DNA of 39,811 nt from Bacillota bacterium (GCA_017444985.1 JAFSVK010000102.1:1-39811), one strand, 5' to 3'; counted from the first letter of the stretch, positions 1 through 9,101 are shown. The notes: generated by a model from the letters alone, not told the origin. Translations and numbers: made by a program.

Positions 1-140
1 GCTATTGAAGTAAAATTGAGATAGCTTGTTCGAAGACTAGGAAATGGCTCGAAGCCAATGTAGAGCATTGGTGAGAGACATTGACGACGTATTCGGGCAA
101 GATAGCCAATTTTACGATTTATGAGTTTTTAGAGGTGCCC
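1..140 (+). repeat. 157-bp MITE-like repeat, copy A (left end cut by window)
   Basis: Incomplete copy of the palindromic repeat also found at 5506, 10548, 13129 and 39671. The first 17 bases of the element are missing because the window begins inside it. The right end reads TTTTTAGAGGTGCCC and is followed by TTAA at 141-144, part of which is the stop codon of the GalT-like gene, so the element sits directly behind that gene. No protein is encoded. Inner sequence has the CCAATG/CATTGG hairpin and the CGACGTATTCGGGC variant of the inner arm. Confidence 0.9.
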
Positions 141-1061
141 TTAAGGAATTTCCACCTGTCTGAGAGCCTTTGCGCCCTCTTCGGGAAGCACGCTGTTGAT
201 GTAACAACCCGTGCTGAATTCAAAGCCTGCCATGTGTCCTATACGAGGTATTATCTGGGCATAAAAATGGAAATGCTCCTCGTTGTCTCCCGATATGGGA
301 GCGGAATAGAGACAGACGTTGTAACTTATGCCGTCTAAAAGGGTCACAAGTCTTTTTACGGAGTTTCTCAGTATCACACCAAAGGCTTTAAGCTCTTCCT
401 CCGTAAAGTCGTCAAGGGTGGAAATGTGCCTTTTAGGCAGTATATCCATACCATAGGCAAACTTTCCGTCTGCGGGAAGATAGCTTACAAAGTGATCGTT
501 TTCCTCCACTACCCTCTCACCGAACTCCATACTGCAGAAATAGCACTTTCTGTTATGCTCATAGTAGTAGTTTCTGAGCACACCTATAAGATGTTCCATT
601 TTCAGGGGTACAACGTTTAAGGCGGTTATTTGCCAATGGGAATGGGACTGGCTTGCTCCCGCCTCTCTGCCCTGATTTTTAAACACCTGAACATATTTTA
701 TCCTCTTGTCGCTTTCAAGCTCCGCGAAACGCATTTTTATAACTTGCATAAGCTTATACATACGCTCATCGGAAAAATCGGACATTCTCTCTTCGTGTTC
801 CTTTGTATCCACAAGCACATCGTGAACACCGAAATCTATCTCATCTTTATCAAGAAAAGGATATTTGTTGGGGATTATTCTAATTTCGTCGTTTTCCGTA
901 GCATATATTACCCCCGGAGTCATAGCCACATTTTCCACACAGAAGGGACAGTACTGCTTAGGCACCGACTTTTCTTGGGGTTTATGGAAACTGTGAGGCC
1001 TCTTGGCTCTGGCGGTGGCATAGAAAACAAATTCACCTGTAAGATAGCATCTTTTTATCAT
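141..1061 (-). CDS. GalT-like nucleotidyltransferase (HIT superfamily)
   Basis: About 306 residues. It resembles galactose-1-phosphate uridylyltransferase, which exchanges UMP between UDP-glucose and galactose-1-phosphate. Visible are an N-terminal zinc-type CPFC motif, a second CYFC pair, the HSHWQ motif matching the HxHxQ catalytic signature of the GalT branch, and a C-terminal HFHFYAQIIPR segment. It is shorter than classical GalT, and HPHGQ is replaced by HSHWQ, so a DUF4931-like or other sugar-nucleotide phosphorylase role is possible. I chose the ATG at 1061 because AAAGGAG lies 7 nt upstream; the in-frame starts further upstream lack a well-placed site. It is last in a minus-strand operon after the binding lipoprotein (22 nt gap). 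No galK or galE is present in the window. Its stop codon abuts repeat copy A. Confidence 0.72.
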   Translation of the reverse strand: MIKRCYLTGEFVFYATARAKRPHSFHKPQEKSVPKQYCPFCVENVAMTPGVIYATENDEIRIIPNKYPFLDKDEIDFGVHDVLVDTKEHEERMSDFSDERMYKLMQVIKMRFAELESDKRIKYVQVFKNQGREAGASQSHSHWQITALNVVPLKMEHLIGVLRNYYYEHNRKCYFCSMEFGERVVEENDHFVSYLPADGKFAYGMDILPKRHISTLDDFTEEELKAFGVILRNSVKRLVTLLDGISYNVCLYSAPISGDNEEHFHFYAQIIPRIGHMAGFEFSTGCYINSVLPEEGAKALRQVEIP

Positions 1062-1083
1062 GGTCATTCTCCTTTGGTGCATA

Positions 1084-2649
1084 TCACCTTTCTATTGTCC
1101 AGTTGTTTATATTGGCGTAGATGTTGTTCAATGAGGGGTTCTTTTCCGATTTTATGCCGGGGGAAAATGTAAGGCAGTTGCAGGGGAAACATATCCCTAT
1201 TATCGGAAGCTTTATGGAGCAGTATTTATTAAGTTCATTGAGAGCCTGTGTGTATGTTTGCTTATCCTTTGCCGTATTACACTGAGATATAAGCTTATCC
1301 ATATACACATCTTTAAATCCGCTGTAGTTTATTCCGGAGGTTACCGAAGAAGAGTGAAGAAGGGCAAAGAGATTGTAGTCATCTCTAAGCCGTACCTCAC
1401 CTATATAGGCATCAAACTCTCCTTTTTTGAGAAGCTCCGTGTAGGTGGCGTAGTCTGTTTTTTTTACGGTCACGGGTATGCCCGCATCCTTAAAGGCATC
1501 GCCTATCCTATCGGCTACGGCGCATTTTGATTGGTCCTCGTTGTTTACAAGTATTTCAAATTTAAGTTCTTCTCCGCTTCTTCCCTCTGCAAAAAGTATG
1601 GTCTGCGCCATATTTTTGTCGTAGTCGTAATTTTGTACCAGAGCCTTGTCTACCAAACTGTTGGCGGGGTTTATGGGAGTTATGCTTTTTACCGCCCTGT
1701 CCACATATACGTTTCTTACTATGTCCTCTGTGGGTATAAGCCTTGCCAAGGCTGTTCTTATACTTTCATCGGAAAAGCGTGCTTGCCTTAAATTAAAGGC
1801 AAGGAATAGGAAGTTATTTGTATTGTATGCGGCGATACAATCATCGCTTTTGGCTGTTTTGGTACTTTCGGAGGGGGGCAGATCTATAATGTCTGTTATA
1901 CCGCTTTCAAAGGCGTTTTTTACCGCTTGCTTGTTCGTAAGTATAGAGATATTTATATTTTTGATACTTGCCTCTCCCTTAAAACAGGGGCAGGCTTCAA
2001 GGTTCATTTCCCTCATGTAGGTGTAGTTTGAAAACTTGTAAAAACCGTTTCCTATGGGATACATATTTACATTACCTTTTGAGTAGTGGTGTTTGGGTAT
2101 CAAAGGAAAACAAAGACGGTTTTCGGGACAGCCTACGGGGGAGGAAAAATATATGGTGGCAATATACTCTGAGTCCTTTGTGGCATAGAGCATATTTTCA
2201 CCGCAACTTTTGTATATGGAATCGGCGGGGGCACTTTTAAGGACTTCCACCGAGTATACAATATCATCCGCTGTGATACTTTCACCGTCCCACCACTTTG
2301 CACCCTCTTTTACCTTTACGCTGACAGCCTTGCCGTCCCTTGAAGCGGTGGAACTTTCCGCAAGGTTTGGAACGGGTGTTAAGTTGTTATCAAGCATATA
2401 CAGAGGCTCAAACATAAGTCGCAGTACGGCATCCACACTTTCGTCCGTATTTAAAAGGGGGTTGAGGGTGTTGGGGGAGAGCATGGACATTCTTAAAGTG
2501 CCGTCACCCGTTATATCCGTATCGGAAGAGGGGGATAGCTCCGGGGTCTGCCTTGCCTCTTCCTTTTCGTGTATCTCGGGTACGGTTACATTGGAACAGG
2601 CTGCAAGAAAAAGACATAGGAATATTAAAATATATTTTTTATTATTCAT
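1084..2649 (-). CDS. ABC transporter substrate-binding lipoprotein (SBP family 5)
   Basis: 521 residues. The N-terminus is a lipoprotein signal: lysines, a hydrophobic run, then a lipobox LAAC with the lipidated cysteine near residue 18. The mature part has the family 5 (oligopeptide/dipeptide/nickel) layout, with early phrases such as GTLRMSMLSPNTLNPLL and VKEGAKWWDGESITADDIVYS, which is the usual motif-rich region of OppA/DppA proteins. It should bind a peptide or similar solute outside the membrane. No permease or ATPase partner is encoded nearby, so it is an orphan binding protein here. It overlaps the upstream transglycosylase gene by 8 nt, which indicates translational coupling. The ligand cannot be told from sequence. 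Confidence 0.85.
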   Translation of the reverse strand: MNNKKYILIFLCLFLAACSNVTVPEIHEKEEARQTPELSPSSDTDITGDGTLRMSMLSPNTLNPLLNTDESVDAVLRLMFEPLYMLDNNLTPVPNLAESSTASRDGKAVSVKVKEGAKWWDGESITADDIVYSVEVLKSAPADSIYKSCGENMLYATKDSEYIATIYFSSPVGCPENRLCFPLIPKHHYSKGNVNMYPIGNGFYKFSNYTYMREMNLEACPCFKGEASIKNINISILTNKQAVKNAFESGITDIIDLPPSESTKTAKSDDCIAAYNTNNFLFLAFNLRQARFSDESIRTALARLIPTEDIVRNVYVDRAVKSITPINPANSLVDKALVQNYDYDKNMAQTILFAEGRSGEELKFEILVNNEDQSKCAVADRIGDAFKDAGIPVTVKKTDYATYTELLKKGEFDAYIGEVRLRDDYNLFALLHSSSVTSGINYSGFKDVYMDKLISQCNTAKDKQTYTQALNELNKYCSIKLPIIGICFPCNCLTFSPGIKSEKNPSLNNIYANINNWTIER

Positions 2650-3199
2650 AAACTCCTATCCTTAAAAGTATACTGTATACGGCTTGGTTAAATTCTATTT
2701 TTTTAACGTAATTTCTGGTCTCTTTAAAGGGGATATCCGTAAGTGTGCCTTTTGTGGAAACATTCTCATCCTTCAGCCACTTGTTTACGGTACCGAGGCC
2801 TGCATTGTAGGCGGCTATGGCTAAGTCCTCATCCCCGTCGTAGTAATCCAAAAGGTACTTTAAAAGCCAACACCCTATATTTATATTAACATCGGGTTCG
2901 TTTACATAGGTGTAGCTGAAGTTTTTATAAGGCATCTGCTCCACTGCCCAATCTATGGTGTCTGGCATAAGCTGCATAAGCCCTCTTGCGCCTTTGTGGG
3001 AGGTGACATTTTCGTTAAAACCGCTTTCCGTATTTATCACCGCACAGACAAGGGCGGGATCCAAAGAATATTTCTCCGAGTATTTGTTTATAATACTTAA
3101 GTGTTCCACGGGGAAATTTATACATATAAAGCAAAAAAGGGCGAAAAGCAGTACAGCCAAAACCAACAAGGCTTTAAATAAAAATTTGATCTCTTTCAT
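2642..3199 (-). CDS. Membrane-anchored lytic transglycosylase (SLT domain)
   Basis: 185 residues. One N-terminal membrane segment (about residues 8-28) is followed by an SLT/goose-lysozyme-like domain. The catalytic glutamate is in NTESGFN. The GARGLMQLMPDT and AIAAYNAGLGTV motifs of the family are clear. It should cleave the glycan strands of peptidoglycan outside the cell, forming 1,6-anhydro ends. Length and order fit the small Firmicutes proteins usually found directly after coaE, which is the case here: it overlaps coaE by 26 nt and the following lipoprotein gene by 8 nt. It may be active in wall turnover or in assembly of wall-crossing structures; nothing in the sequence decides between these. 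Confidence 0.9.
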   Translation of the reverse strand: MKEIKFLFKALLVLAVLLFALFCFICINFPVEHLSIINKYSEKYSLDPALVCAVINTESGFNENVTSHKGARGLMQLMPDTIDWAVEQMPYKNFSYTYVNEPDVNINIGCWLLKYLLDYYDGDEDLAIAAYNAGLGTVNKWLKDENVSTKGTLTDIPFKETRNYVKKIEFNQAVYSILLRIGVYE

Positions 3200-3770
3200 A
3201 TTTTGAAGCGGCTTCCTTTATCTCTCTTTCAAGTTCTTCCATGGTTTTTGAGGTGTTGTCTATTATAAAGTCCGCTTTTTCAAAAGGGAAACTTTTTTGA
3301 TTTTTAAATCTTTTTTCTATGCGCTCTTGAGATATGCCGTCTCTTTCGGCTATTCTTTTCTTTCTTACATCCTCATCAGCTTTTACCACCCATATTTTAT
3401 CACAGATACGATAAAGTCCCGAGTCTAAAAGCAAAGGGGCATCTATTACGGCTATATCCTCTTTCAAGAGGGGAAGTTTTTGCTGTATGTACTCATATAC
3501 CCTTCCATGGGTGAGGGCGTTGAGTTTTTTAAGCTTTTCTTTGTGGGAAAATACTATATCTCCAAGTTTTTTTCTGTCTATTTCTTTTTCGGTGTTTAAA
3601 ATGTCTTCCCCGAAATACTCTACAATATCGGCATAGGCACAACCGCCCTTTGCCATATTGGAGTGGGCTATCTCATCACAATCAAATACAAAGGCTCCGC
3701 ATTTTTTCAGTATAGAGGCTACTACCCCTTTACCCGAACCGCTAAGCCCCGTAAGTCCTATAACGATCAT
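3174..3770 (-). CDS. coaE: Dephospho-CoA kinase
   Basis: 198 residues from the ATG at 3770. It phosphorylates the ribose 3'-OH of dephospho-CoA, the last step of coenzyme A synthesis, in the cytoplasm. The P-loop GLSGSGKG lies at the start (GLTGLSGSGKGVVAS), followed by FDCDEIAH, the conserved Asp segment VIDAPLLLDSGLY, and the lid region RIAERDGISQERIEKR. I chose 3770 over an ATG at 3788 because GGAGG is 4 nt upstream of 3770, while the earlier ATG lacks a site. It is the first gene of the minus-strand operon coaE - transglycosylase - binding lipoprotein - GalT-like, driven by a near-consensus promoter at 3801-3829. Confidence 0.93.
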   Translation of the reverse strand: MIVIGLTGLSGSGKGVVASILKKCGAFVFDCDEIAHSNMAKGGCAYADIVEYFGEDILNTEKEIDRKKLGDIVFSHKEKLKKLNALTHGRVYEYIQQKLPLLKEDIAVIDAPLLLDSGLYRICDKIWVVKADEDVRKKRIAERDGISQERIEKRFKNQKSFPFEKADFIIDNTSKTMEELEREIKEAASKYERDQIFI

Positions 3771-3800
3771 ACTACCTCCGGTTTTCACATAGATACCTTA

Positions 3801-3829
3801 ATTATAATATTACGAGTGAAAAAAATCAA
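3801..3829 (-). promoter_or_regulatory. Sigma-A type promoter for the coaE operon
   Basis: On the minus strand TTGATT (3824-3829) and TATAAT (3801-3806) are separated by exactly 17 nt. The predicted start is about 25 nt upstream of the coaE ATG. It is divergent from the nadB promoter. Confidence 0.8.
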
Positions 3830-3885
3830 CTTTTTTTAGTATGTTTTTTAAATAAATATTTTTGCCTTTTTACCTTCTTTACCAC

Positions 3886-3914
3886 TTGAATATTTTCTCT
3901 CTTTTGTGTAAAAT
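3886..3914 (+). promoter_or_regulatory. Sigma-A type promoter for nadB
   Basis: TTGAAT (3886-3891), a 17-nt spacer and TAAAAT (3909-3914). This gives a leader of roughly 50 nt before the nadB ATG at 3971, which has GGAGG at 3959-3963. I saw no NiaR- or NrtR-type operator I could defend. Confidence 0.7.
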
Positions 3915-3970
3915 ATAAAAAATATGTATCGGTTTATAAAAACATATATACAAAATCGGAGGATATATTT

Positions 3971-5446
3971 ATGGAGGAAGCGGATATACTTGTTATAGGT
4001 TCGGGAATAGGAGCATTGAGCGTTGCGGGACAGTTGTGCAAGCATAAAAGAAAGGTGACGGTAATTACAAAGGGTCTTAAAAAAGCTTGCAATTCCTCCC
4101 TTGCTCAGGGTGGAATAAGTGTTGCCCTCTCAAAAGAGGATGATTATCACTACCACTATGAGGACACCATGGCGGCGGGGTGTAACTTAAACGACCCCGA
4201 GGCGGTTATGAAGCTGGTTTCCACGGCACCGGGAGTCATAAAAGAGTTTATAGAAAGCGGTATGGTTTTCGATAAAGATGAAAAGGGAGAACTTGCCTTC
4301 GGAAGGGAGGCAGCTCACAGGCTCAACAGGGTAATACACGCAGGAGGCGATAAAACAGGCCTCAGAGTTGTGGAACAACTTATAAGAAATCTTACCACGG
4401 ACGTGACTGTAAAGCAAAATGAAATGGCCCTCGATCTAAGAGTGAAAGACGGTAAGTGTTGCGGTGTTATCACAAGAGATGACAAGGGAGAAAAACATAT
4501 ATACCATGCCAATTACACCATACTTGCCACGGGAGGCATAGGACAGCTCTATCCCTCCACTTCAAACGATGTGACTATTACGGGAGACGGCCTTGCCATG
4601 GCTTACAGAGCGGGAGCAAAGCTTAAAAATCTTGAGTTTATACAGTTCCACCCTACCATGCTCACCATAGACGGCAATGCCTATGGCCTTGTTTCCGAGG
4701 CTTGCAGAGGTGCGGGAGGTATACTTGTAAACGAAAAGGGAGAGCGTATAATGGAGGGTGTTCACCCTATGAAAGACCTTGCTCCGAGAGACGTGGTGGC
4801 AAGGCAGGTGTATGCCCATACCTTAAAGGGAGAGAAAATATATCTTGATATATCGGCTGTGAAGGATTTTAAAAAGAAATTCCCCACGGTCACAAGTATA
4901 TGCGAAGAACACGGTGTAGATCCCGATGACGGCAAGATCCCCGTAGCACCCGGGGCACACTTCCACATGGGTGGCGTTGAGGCTACCACGGAGGGCTTAA
5001 CATCGGTAGAAGGTCTTTATGCCGTAGGAGAGGTGGCTTGTACGGGAGTACACGGTGCCAACAGGCTTGCCAGCAATTCCCTTCTTGAGGGTATAGTTTT
5101 CGGTAAACTTCTTGCCGACTACATACTGACACATCCAAAAAAGACCGAAAATTTCCCGGAAGAACCCATTAAAACAAAACTTAAGTCCTTGCCTACCAAG
5201 GCGGAAATAAGAGAAAAAATGATGGAGTTTGTAGGTATAGTAAGGCATGAGAAAAAAATGCTTGATATACTTGACTGGTTCAAACAATATATGCCAAACG
5301 GCGAAGATTTTACAAGAATAGACCCCGATTCCGCCACAAACGAGGAAACGGAGCTCTACAACATGGTGACCGCAGGCTACCTTATAGCAAAGGCAGCATT
5401 TTCAAGAAAAGAAAGTATAGGCGCTCACTTTATAAAAGAAGATTAA
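3971..5446 (+). CDS. nadB: L-aspartate oxidase
   Basis: 491 residues. This FAD flavoprotein oxidises L-aspartate to iminoaspartate, the first step of de novo NAD synthesis; anaerobes use fumarate as electron acceptor. The N-terminal dinucleotide-binding motif GSGIGALSVAG is clear. Further family blocks are SSLAQGGI, the active-site stretch HRLNRVIHAGGD, TGDGLAMAYRAGA, EFIQFHPT, ACRGAGGILVN, and the FAD-closing block GLYAVGEVACTGVHGANRL. A short C-terminal helical domain follows. Length is close to the family norm. It is monocistronic here: a divergent promoter stands upstream and a hairpin terminator downstream, and nadA and nadC are not in the window. The relative succinate dehydrogenase flavoprotein is unlikely because the NadB-specific blocks dominate. 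Confidence 0.92.
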   Translation: MEEADILVIGSGIGALSVAGQLCKHKRKVTVITKGLKKACNSSLAQGGISVALSKEDDYHYHYEDTMAAGCNLNDPEAVMKLVSTAPGVIKEFIESGMVFDKDEKGELAFGREAAHRLNRVIHAGGDKTGLRVVEQLIRNLTTDVTVKQNEMALDLRVKDGKCCGVITRDDKGEKHIYHANYTILATGGIGQLYPSTSNDVTITGDGLAMAYRAGAKLKNLEFIQFHPTMLTIDGNAYGLVSEACRGAGGILVNEKGERIMEGVHPMKDLAPRDVVARQVYAHTLKGEKIYLDISAVKDFKKKFPTVTSICEEHGVDPDDGKIPVAPGAHFHMGGVEATTEGLTSVEGLYAVGEVACTGVHGANRLASNSLLEGIVFGKLLADYILTHPKKTENFPEEPIKTKLKSLPTKAEIREKMMEFVGIVRHEKKMLDILDWFKQYMPNGEDFTRIDPDSATNEETELYNMVTAGYLIAKAAFSRKESIGAHFIKED

Positions 5447-5450
5447 AAAA

Positions 5451-5494
5451 CAAAGGCTGTGAGAAAACAAATGTGTTTTTTCGCAGCCTGTTTG
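5451..5494 (+). terminator. Terminator after nadB (TGTGA-type stem)
   Basis: Inverted repeat with left arm AGGCTGTGAGAAAACA and right arm TGTTTTTTCGCAGCCT (14 of 16 paired), 8 nt after the nadB stop, followed by a weakly T-rich stretch. Same stem core as the hairpins at 11922, 30206 and 34873. Confidence 0.8.
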
Positions 5495-5505
5495 GTTTGA
5501 TTTAT

Positions 5506-5662
5506 GGGCACCTCTAAAAAGTCATAAATCGTAAAATTGGCTATCTTGCCCGATTACGTCGTCAATGTCTCTCACCAATGCTCTACATTGGCTTCGAGCC
5601 ATTTCCTAGTCCTCGAACAAGCTATCTCAATTTTACTTCAATAGCACTTTTTAGAGCTCCCC
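5506..5662 (-). repeat. 157-bp MITE-like repeat, copy B (complete)
   Basis: Complete, inverted relative to copy A. Ends are GGGCACCTCTAAAAAGT and ACTTTTTAGAGCTCCCC. The flanks are TTAT on the left and TACA on the right, so no clean target duplication remains. It lies between the nadB terminator and the promoter of the exporter operon. The inner arm is the CGACGTAATCGGGC variant shared with copies A and E. Confidence 0.93.
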
Positions 5663-5734
5663 TACAATTTGTACCCCCAACACAACAACAGTCCCACTCT
5701 CAACAAAAATTAAAATATCCTTAATCTTTTATCG

Positions 5735-5763
5735 TTGCATTTTTTCTTAGAATAGAGTAATAT
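5735..5763 (+). promoter_or_regulatory. Sigma-A type promoter for the Gld-type ABC operon
   Basis: TTGCAT (5735-5740), 17-nt spacer, TAATAT (5758-5763). The operon's first codon is at 5804 with CGGAGG at 5791-5796. The repeat copy B ends about 70 nt upstream of the -35 box. Confidence 0.7.
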
Positions 5764-5803
5764 ATCATTTGGCAAATTTTAAGTAAGACCCGGAGGCGAT
5801 ACT

Positions 5804-6772
5804 TTGATAGAAGTTAAGAATTTGACTAAAAAATACGGCTCCTTTACCGCTGTGGATAATATATCCTTTACGGTAGGGGAGGGGGAAATACTGGGCTTTT
5901 TGGGACCTAACGGTGCGGGAAAGACCACTACCATGAATATGATGACAGGCTTTATATCCTCAAGCTCGGGAAGTATCAAAATAAACGGATTTGATATGCT
6001 TGACGATGCTTTAAATGCTAAAAAACAGTTGGGATATATGCCCGATGTTCCGCCTCTTTACGGAGATATGACGGTAAGGGAATATCTTGAATTTGTATTT
6101 GATATAAAAAAGGTTAAAAAAAGCGACAGGCAGACCATGTTGCAAAATATCTGTGCCTTAACGGGCATAACACCTATGCTTACAAGGCTTTGTTCCCACC
6201 TTTCAAAGGGTTATAAGCAGAGAGTTTCACTTGCACAGGCACTTGTGGGTATGCCCGATGTACTTATACTTGATGAACCTACCTCCGGTCTTGATCCGAA
6301 GCAGATAATAGATATAAGAAATCTTATAAAGAGATTGGGAGAGCATAGGACTATTATTATAAGCTCCCATATTTTAAGCGAAGTAAGTGCGGTTTGTGAC
6401 AGAGTAATAATCATAAATGAAGGAAAGATAGCCGCAATGGATACGGTGGAGAACTTTTCCAAAGACGGCAGTGCTTCAAAGCAGATAGTAAGCGTAAAAT
6501 GCGGCTTTGAAGAGGCAAAGGACATTTTGTCAAACTGGAATGCGGTGGATAAGGTATATCTTAAGAATGAGGAAGAGGGAGTATCTACCCTAAAGGTGGT
6601 AGCAAAGGAGGGCAAGGATATAAGAGAAATAATATTTGCCGCCTTTGCCCAAAGAGAGATACCCATTATAATGTTAAAGGATGCGGAAAACAGCCTTGAA
6701 GAGGCATTTTTAAATATTATAAAGGGTGAATATACTCCCGAAAACAAGAAACCTTCGGAGGACGAAGAATGA
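5804..6772 (+). CDS. ABC transporter ATP-binding protein (GldA/NatA type)
   Basis: 322 residues, TTG start at 5804 chosen because CGGAGG is 7 nt upstream and no ATG fits better. Walker A is GPNGAGKTT (about residues 34-42), the signature is LSKGYKQRVSLAQALVG, Walker B is VLILDEPTSGLDP, and the H-loop is SSHILSEV. After the nucleotide-binding domain there is a C-terminal extension of about 100 residues typical of drug/lipid-type exporters with ABC-2 permeases. It overlaps the permease gene by 4 nt (ATGA). With the following three genes it makes a set like the gliding-associated GldA-GldF-GldG genes of Bacteroidetes, but such sets are widespread in non-gliding Firmicutes, so the name implies no motility. 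Substrate unknown. Confidence 0.9.
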   Translation: MIEVKNLTKKYGSFTAVDNISFTVGEGEILGFLGPNGAGKTTTMNMMTGFISSSSGSIKINGFDMLDDALNAKKQLGYMPDVPPLYGDMTVREYLEFVFDIKKVKKSDRQTMLQNICALTGITPMLTRLCSHLSKGYKQRVSLAQALVGMPDVLILDEPTSGLDPKQIIDIRNLIKRLGEHRTIIISSHILSEVSAVCDRVIIINEGKIAAMDTVENFSKDGSASKQIVSVKCGFEEAKDILSNWNAVDKVYLKNEEEGVSTLKVVAKEGKDIREIIFAAFAQREIPIIMLKDAENSLEEAFLNIIKGEYTPENKKPSEDEE

Positions 6773-7641
6773 TCGCTATATTGAAAAAAGAACTGAGAAC
6801 ATATTTTACCACAATAACGGGCTATGCCTTCCTTGGCTTTTTTACATTGATAACGGGCTACTTTTTTATATCTCAGAATATAAACAGCGGTTATGCCAAT
6901 TACAACGATACCTTAACGGGTTCACTTATAATGTTTTTGCTTTTGATACCCATACTTACAATGAGATCCTTTTCGGAGGAGGCAAGACAGAAAACAGACC
7001 AGCTTCTCTACTGTTCTCCCATAAAGATAACAGATATTGTTTTAGGCAAGTTTTTAGCGGCTGTGATACTTTTTATGATAGGTATTGTCATAACGGCTGT
7101 TTTTCCCTGCATACTCAATTTCTATGCGGCTAATGAAAATATGGATGTGGGTCTTACGGTAGCGGGACTTATAGGCTACTTTCTTATGGGTGTCTGCTTT
7201 ATAAGTGTGGGCATATTCATATCCGTAACTACGGATAATCAGCTTGTAGCGGCGGCATCTACATTTGCGGTGATATTTATGCTTCTTATGATGGATAATA
7301 TCGCTCAAAGCGCACCTACGGGAAGCAAGGCATCTCTTATATTTACACTTGCGGCGGTACTTGCGGTATCGGTGTATGTGTACATCACCACCAAAAACAT
7401 TGCTGTGGGCATAGTATTTGCTCTCCTTGGAGGACTTGTGATATCCGCATTGTTTTTAATAAGACCAAACATATATGACGGGGCTATAGCCTCTGTTTTA
7501 GGCTGGTTTTCGGTGCTTAGAAGATTTGAAAACTCCTATTTGGGTATTATAAATATATCCGATATAGTTTATTATATTACTTTTTCGTCTCTGTTTATAT
7601 ATTTCACGGTAAACACTATCGAAAAAAGAAGATGGGCATAA
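6769..7641 (+). CDS. ABC-2 type permease (GldF-like)
   Basis: 290 residues with about six hydrophobic membrane segments. The N-terminal cytoplasmic piece AILKKELRTYF is the usual ABC-2 coupling helix. The loop after the second membrane segment, MRSFSEEARQKTDQLLYCSPI, matches the conserved MRSxxEExRxGTxExL-type motif of GldF-like permeases. It forms the membrane channel for the ATPase just upstream, with which it overlaps by 4 nt. The downstream GldG-like gene begins 10 nt later with an AGGAG site. What it exports cannot be read from the sequence. Confidence 0.87.
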   Translation: MIAILKKELRTYFTTITGYAFLGFFTLITGYFFISQNINSGYANYNDTLTGSLIMFLLLIPILTMRSFSEEARQKTDQLLYCSPIKITDIVLGKFLAAVILFMIGIVITAVFPCILNFYAANENMDVGLTVAGLIGYFLMGVCFISVGIFISVTTDNQLVAAASTFAVIFMLLMMDNIAQSAPTGSKASLIFTLAAVLAVSVYVYITTKNIAVGIVFALLGGLVISALFLIRPNIYDGAIASVLGWFSVLRRFENSYLGIINISDIVYYITFSSLFIYFTVNTIEKRRWA

Positions 7642-7651
7642 GGAGACAAAC

Positions 7652-9088
7652 ATGGGAAAGTATTTTAAAGACAAAAGATTCAAATACGGCTCCTATTCCG
7701 CCGTTATAACCATAATCACCATAGCGGTACTTATACTTATAAACCTTATAGTGGGCAGATTTGAAAAAAGCTTTGATATTACCAAAAACGAATTTGTAAC
7801 ATTATCCGAGGACAGCTTGAAAATACTCTCTTCCTTGGAGGAGGATGTAATAATACATACCACATTTTCAAACTCCGAAAAAGATGTGGTAAAAGACAGA
7901 GTAGAGCAGATATTGGATCAGTATATGCAGCATAGCGGGAAAATAAAAAGAGAAAACACAGACCTCTACTTACATCCCGATTTTGCGGAAAAATATTCCA
8001 CACAGCAAAAGAGTGTTAAAATAAACTCTATAGTTGTGGAAATGGGAGACAGATACAGAGTTATAAATTATGAGGACTACTACACCGCAGGTTACGATTA
8101 CGACAGCTACACGGAGGCGTATCAGCTGAGTGTCGAGTCGGAAATAACGGGTGCTATACAGGTTTTAAGCAAGGGTTCTCAATCTAAGATATATTTCTTG
8201 CAAGGACATAACGAGGCAGACCCGGTATACTATACAAGTGTTGTAAAACAGCTTACTCTTTCGGGCTTTGAGGTGGAGGGCTTGACCCTTTTAAACAACG
8301 AGATACCCGATGATTGCAGTATACTTTTTTTAACTACCTGTGATGAGGATTATGCTCCCGAGGAAGCGGAAAAGATAAGGACATATCTTGCACAGGGCGG
8401 TGCCGCTGTTTGTATATTGGGCGGTATAGATGTGGAAAAGAGTAAAAATATACTCTCCATAATACAAGCCTACGGTCTTAGCCTTGAAAACAACTACATT
8501 ATAGAAGGTAATGAAAACAACTATCTTTCAAGGGCAACGGCACTTCTTCCCGTAATAAAGGATACGGAGGTAACATCGGGCCTTATAGCAAGGGGCTACA
8601 ATGTTCTTGCCTATGTGGCGCAGCCCGTGGTAGAAACCGATTTAAAGAAAAAAGACGTAAGTACAGAGGCTGTACTTACCACAAGCAAAGATGCCTTTAC
8701 AAAGCAGGGCACAAACAAATCCCAAAACAAAGAGCCCGGAGATAAGTCGGGACCCTTTGATATAGGTGTTACGGTAACGGCTCAAAACTCCTCAAAAGAA
8801 GGAGATAAAACCAAGCTTTTCGTAAGCGGTGCAAGTATGTATCTTTTAGATGCCAATATGGATGCTAATGTAAGCTACGGCAACTCCGCCTTTATAACAG
8901 CTGTTGCCAATTGGCTCAAAGGCGAAGAGGAAAGTATTTATATACCCTCTAAAAACTTGGAGTCAACGGAAACTCTCTTTATGACAAGCGGAGATATACA
9001 GCGTGTTAAAATACTTGCCTTGGGTATAATACCGGGCGTTATATTTATAATAGGCGTTGTAGTGTGGCTTATAAGAAGATACAAGTAA
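7652..9088 (+). CDS. GldG-like ABC transporter auxiliary protein
   Basis: 478 residues. One membrane helix near residues 17-35, a long extracytoplasmic part, and one C-terminal helix (about residues 452-472) followed by positively charged residues. The start of the outside domain, SFDITKNEFVTLSEDSLKILSSLEEDVIIHTTFS, is the recognisable opening of GldG / ABC_transp_aux proteins, as is IYFLQGHNEADPVYYTSVVKQL, which resembles a class-I glutamine amidotransferase-like fold lacking catalytic residues. It should partner the permease at 6769. The region around residues 330-390 is hydrophilic and rich in Lys, Thr and Ser, probably a flexible linker. Confidence 0.82.
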   Translation: MGKYFKDKRFKYGSYSAVITIITIAVLILINLIVGRFEKSFDITKNEFVTLSEDSLKILSSLEEDVIIHTTFSNSEKDVVKDRVEQILDQYMQHSGKIKRENTDLYLHPDFAEKYSTQQKSVKINSIVVEMGDRYRVINYEDYYTAGYDYDSYTEAYQLSVESEITGAIQVLSKGSQSKIYFLQGHNEADPVYYTSVVKQLTLSGFEVEGLTLLNNEIPDDCSILFLTTCDEDYAPEEAEKIRTYLAQGGAAVCILGGIDVEKSKNILSIIQAYGLSLENNYIIEGNENNYLSRATALLPVIKDTEVTSGLIARGYNVLAYVAQPVVETDLKKKDVSTEAVLTTSKDAFTKQGTNKSQNKEPGDKSGPFDIGVTVTAQNSSKEGDKTKLFVSGASMYLLDANMDANVSYGNSAFITAVANWLKGEEESIYIPSKNLESTETLFMTSGDIQRVKILALGIIPGVIFIIGVVVWLIRRYK

Positions 9089-9101
9089 CGAGGATATATA
9101 T

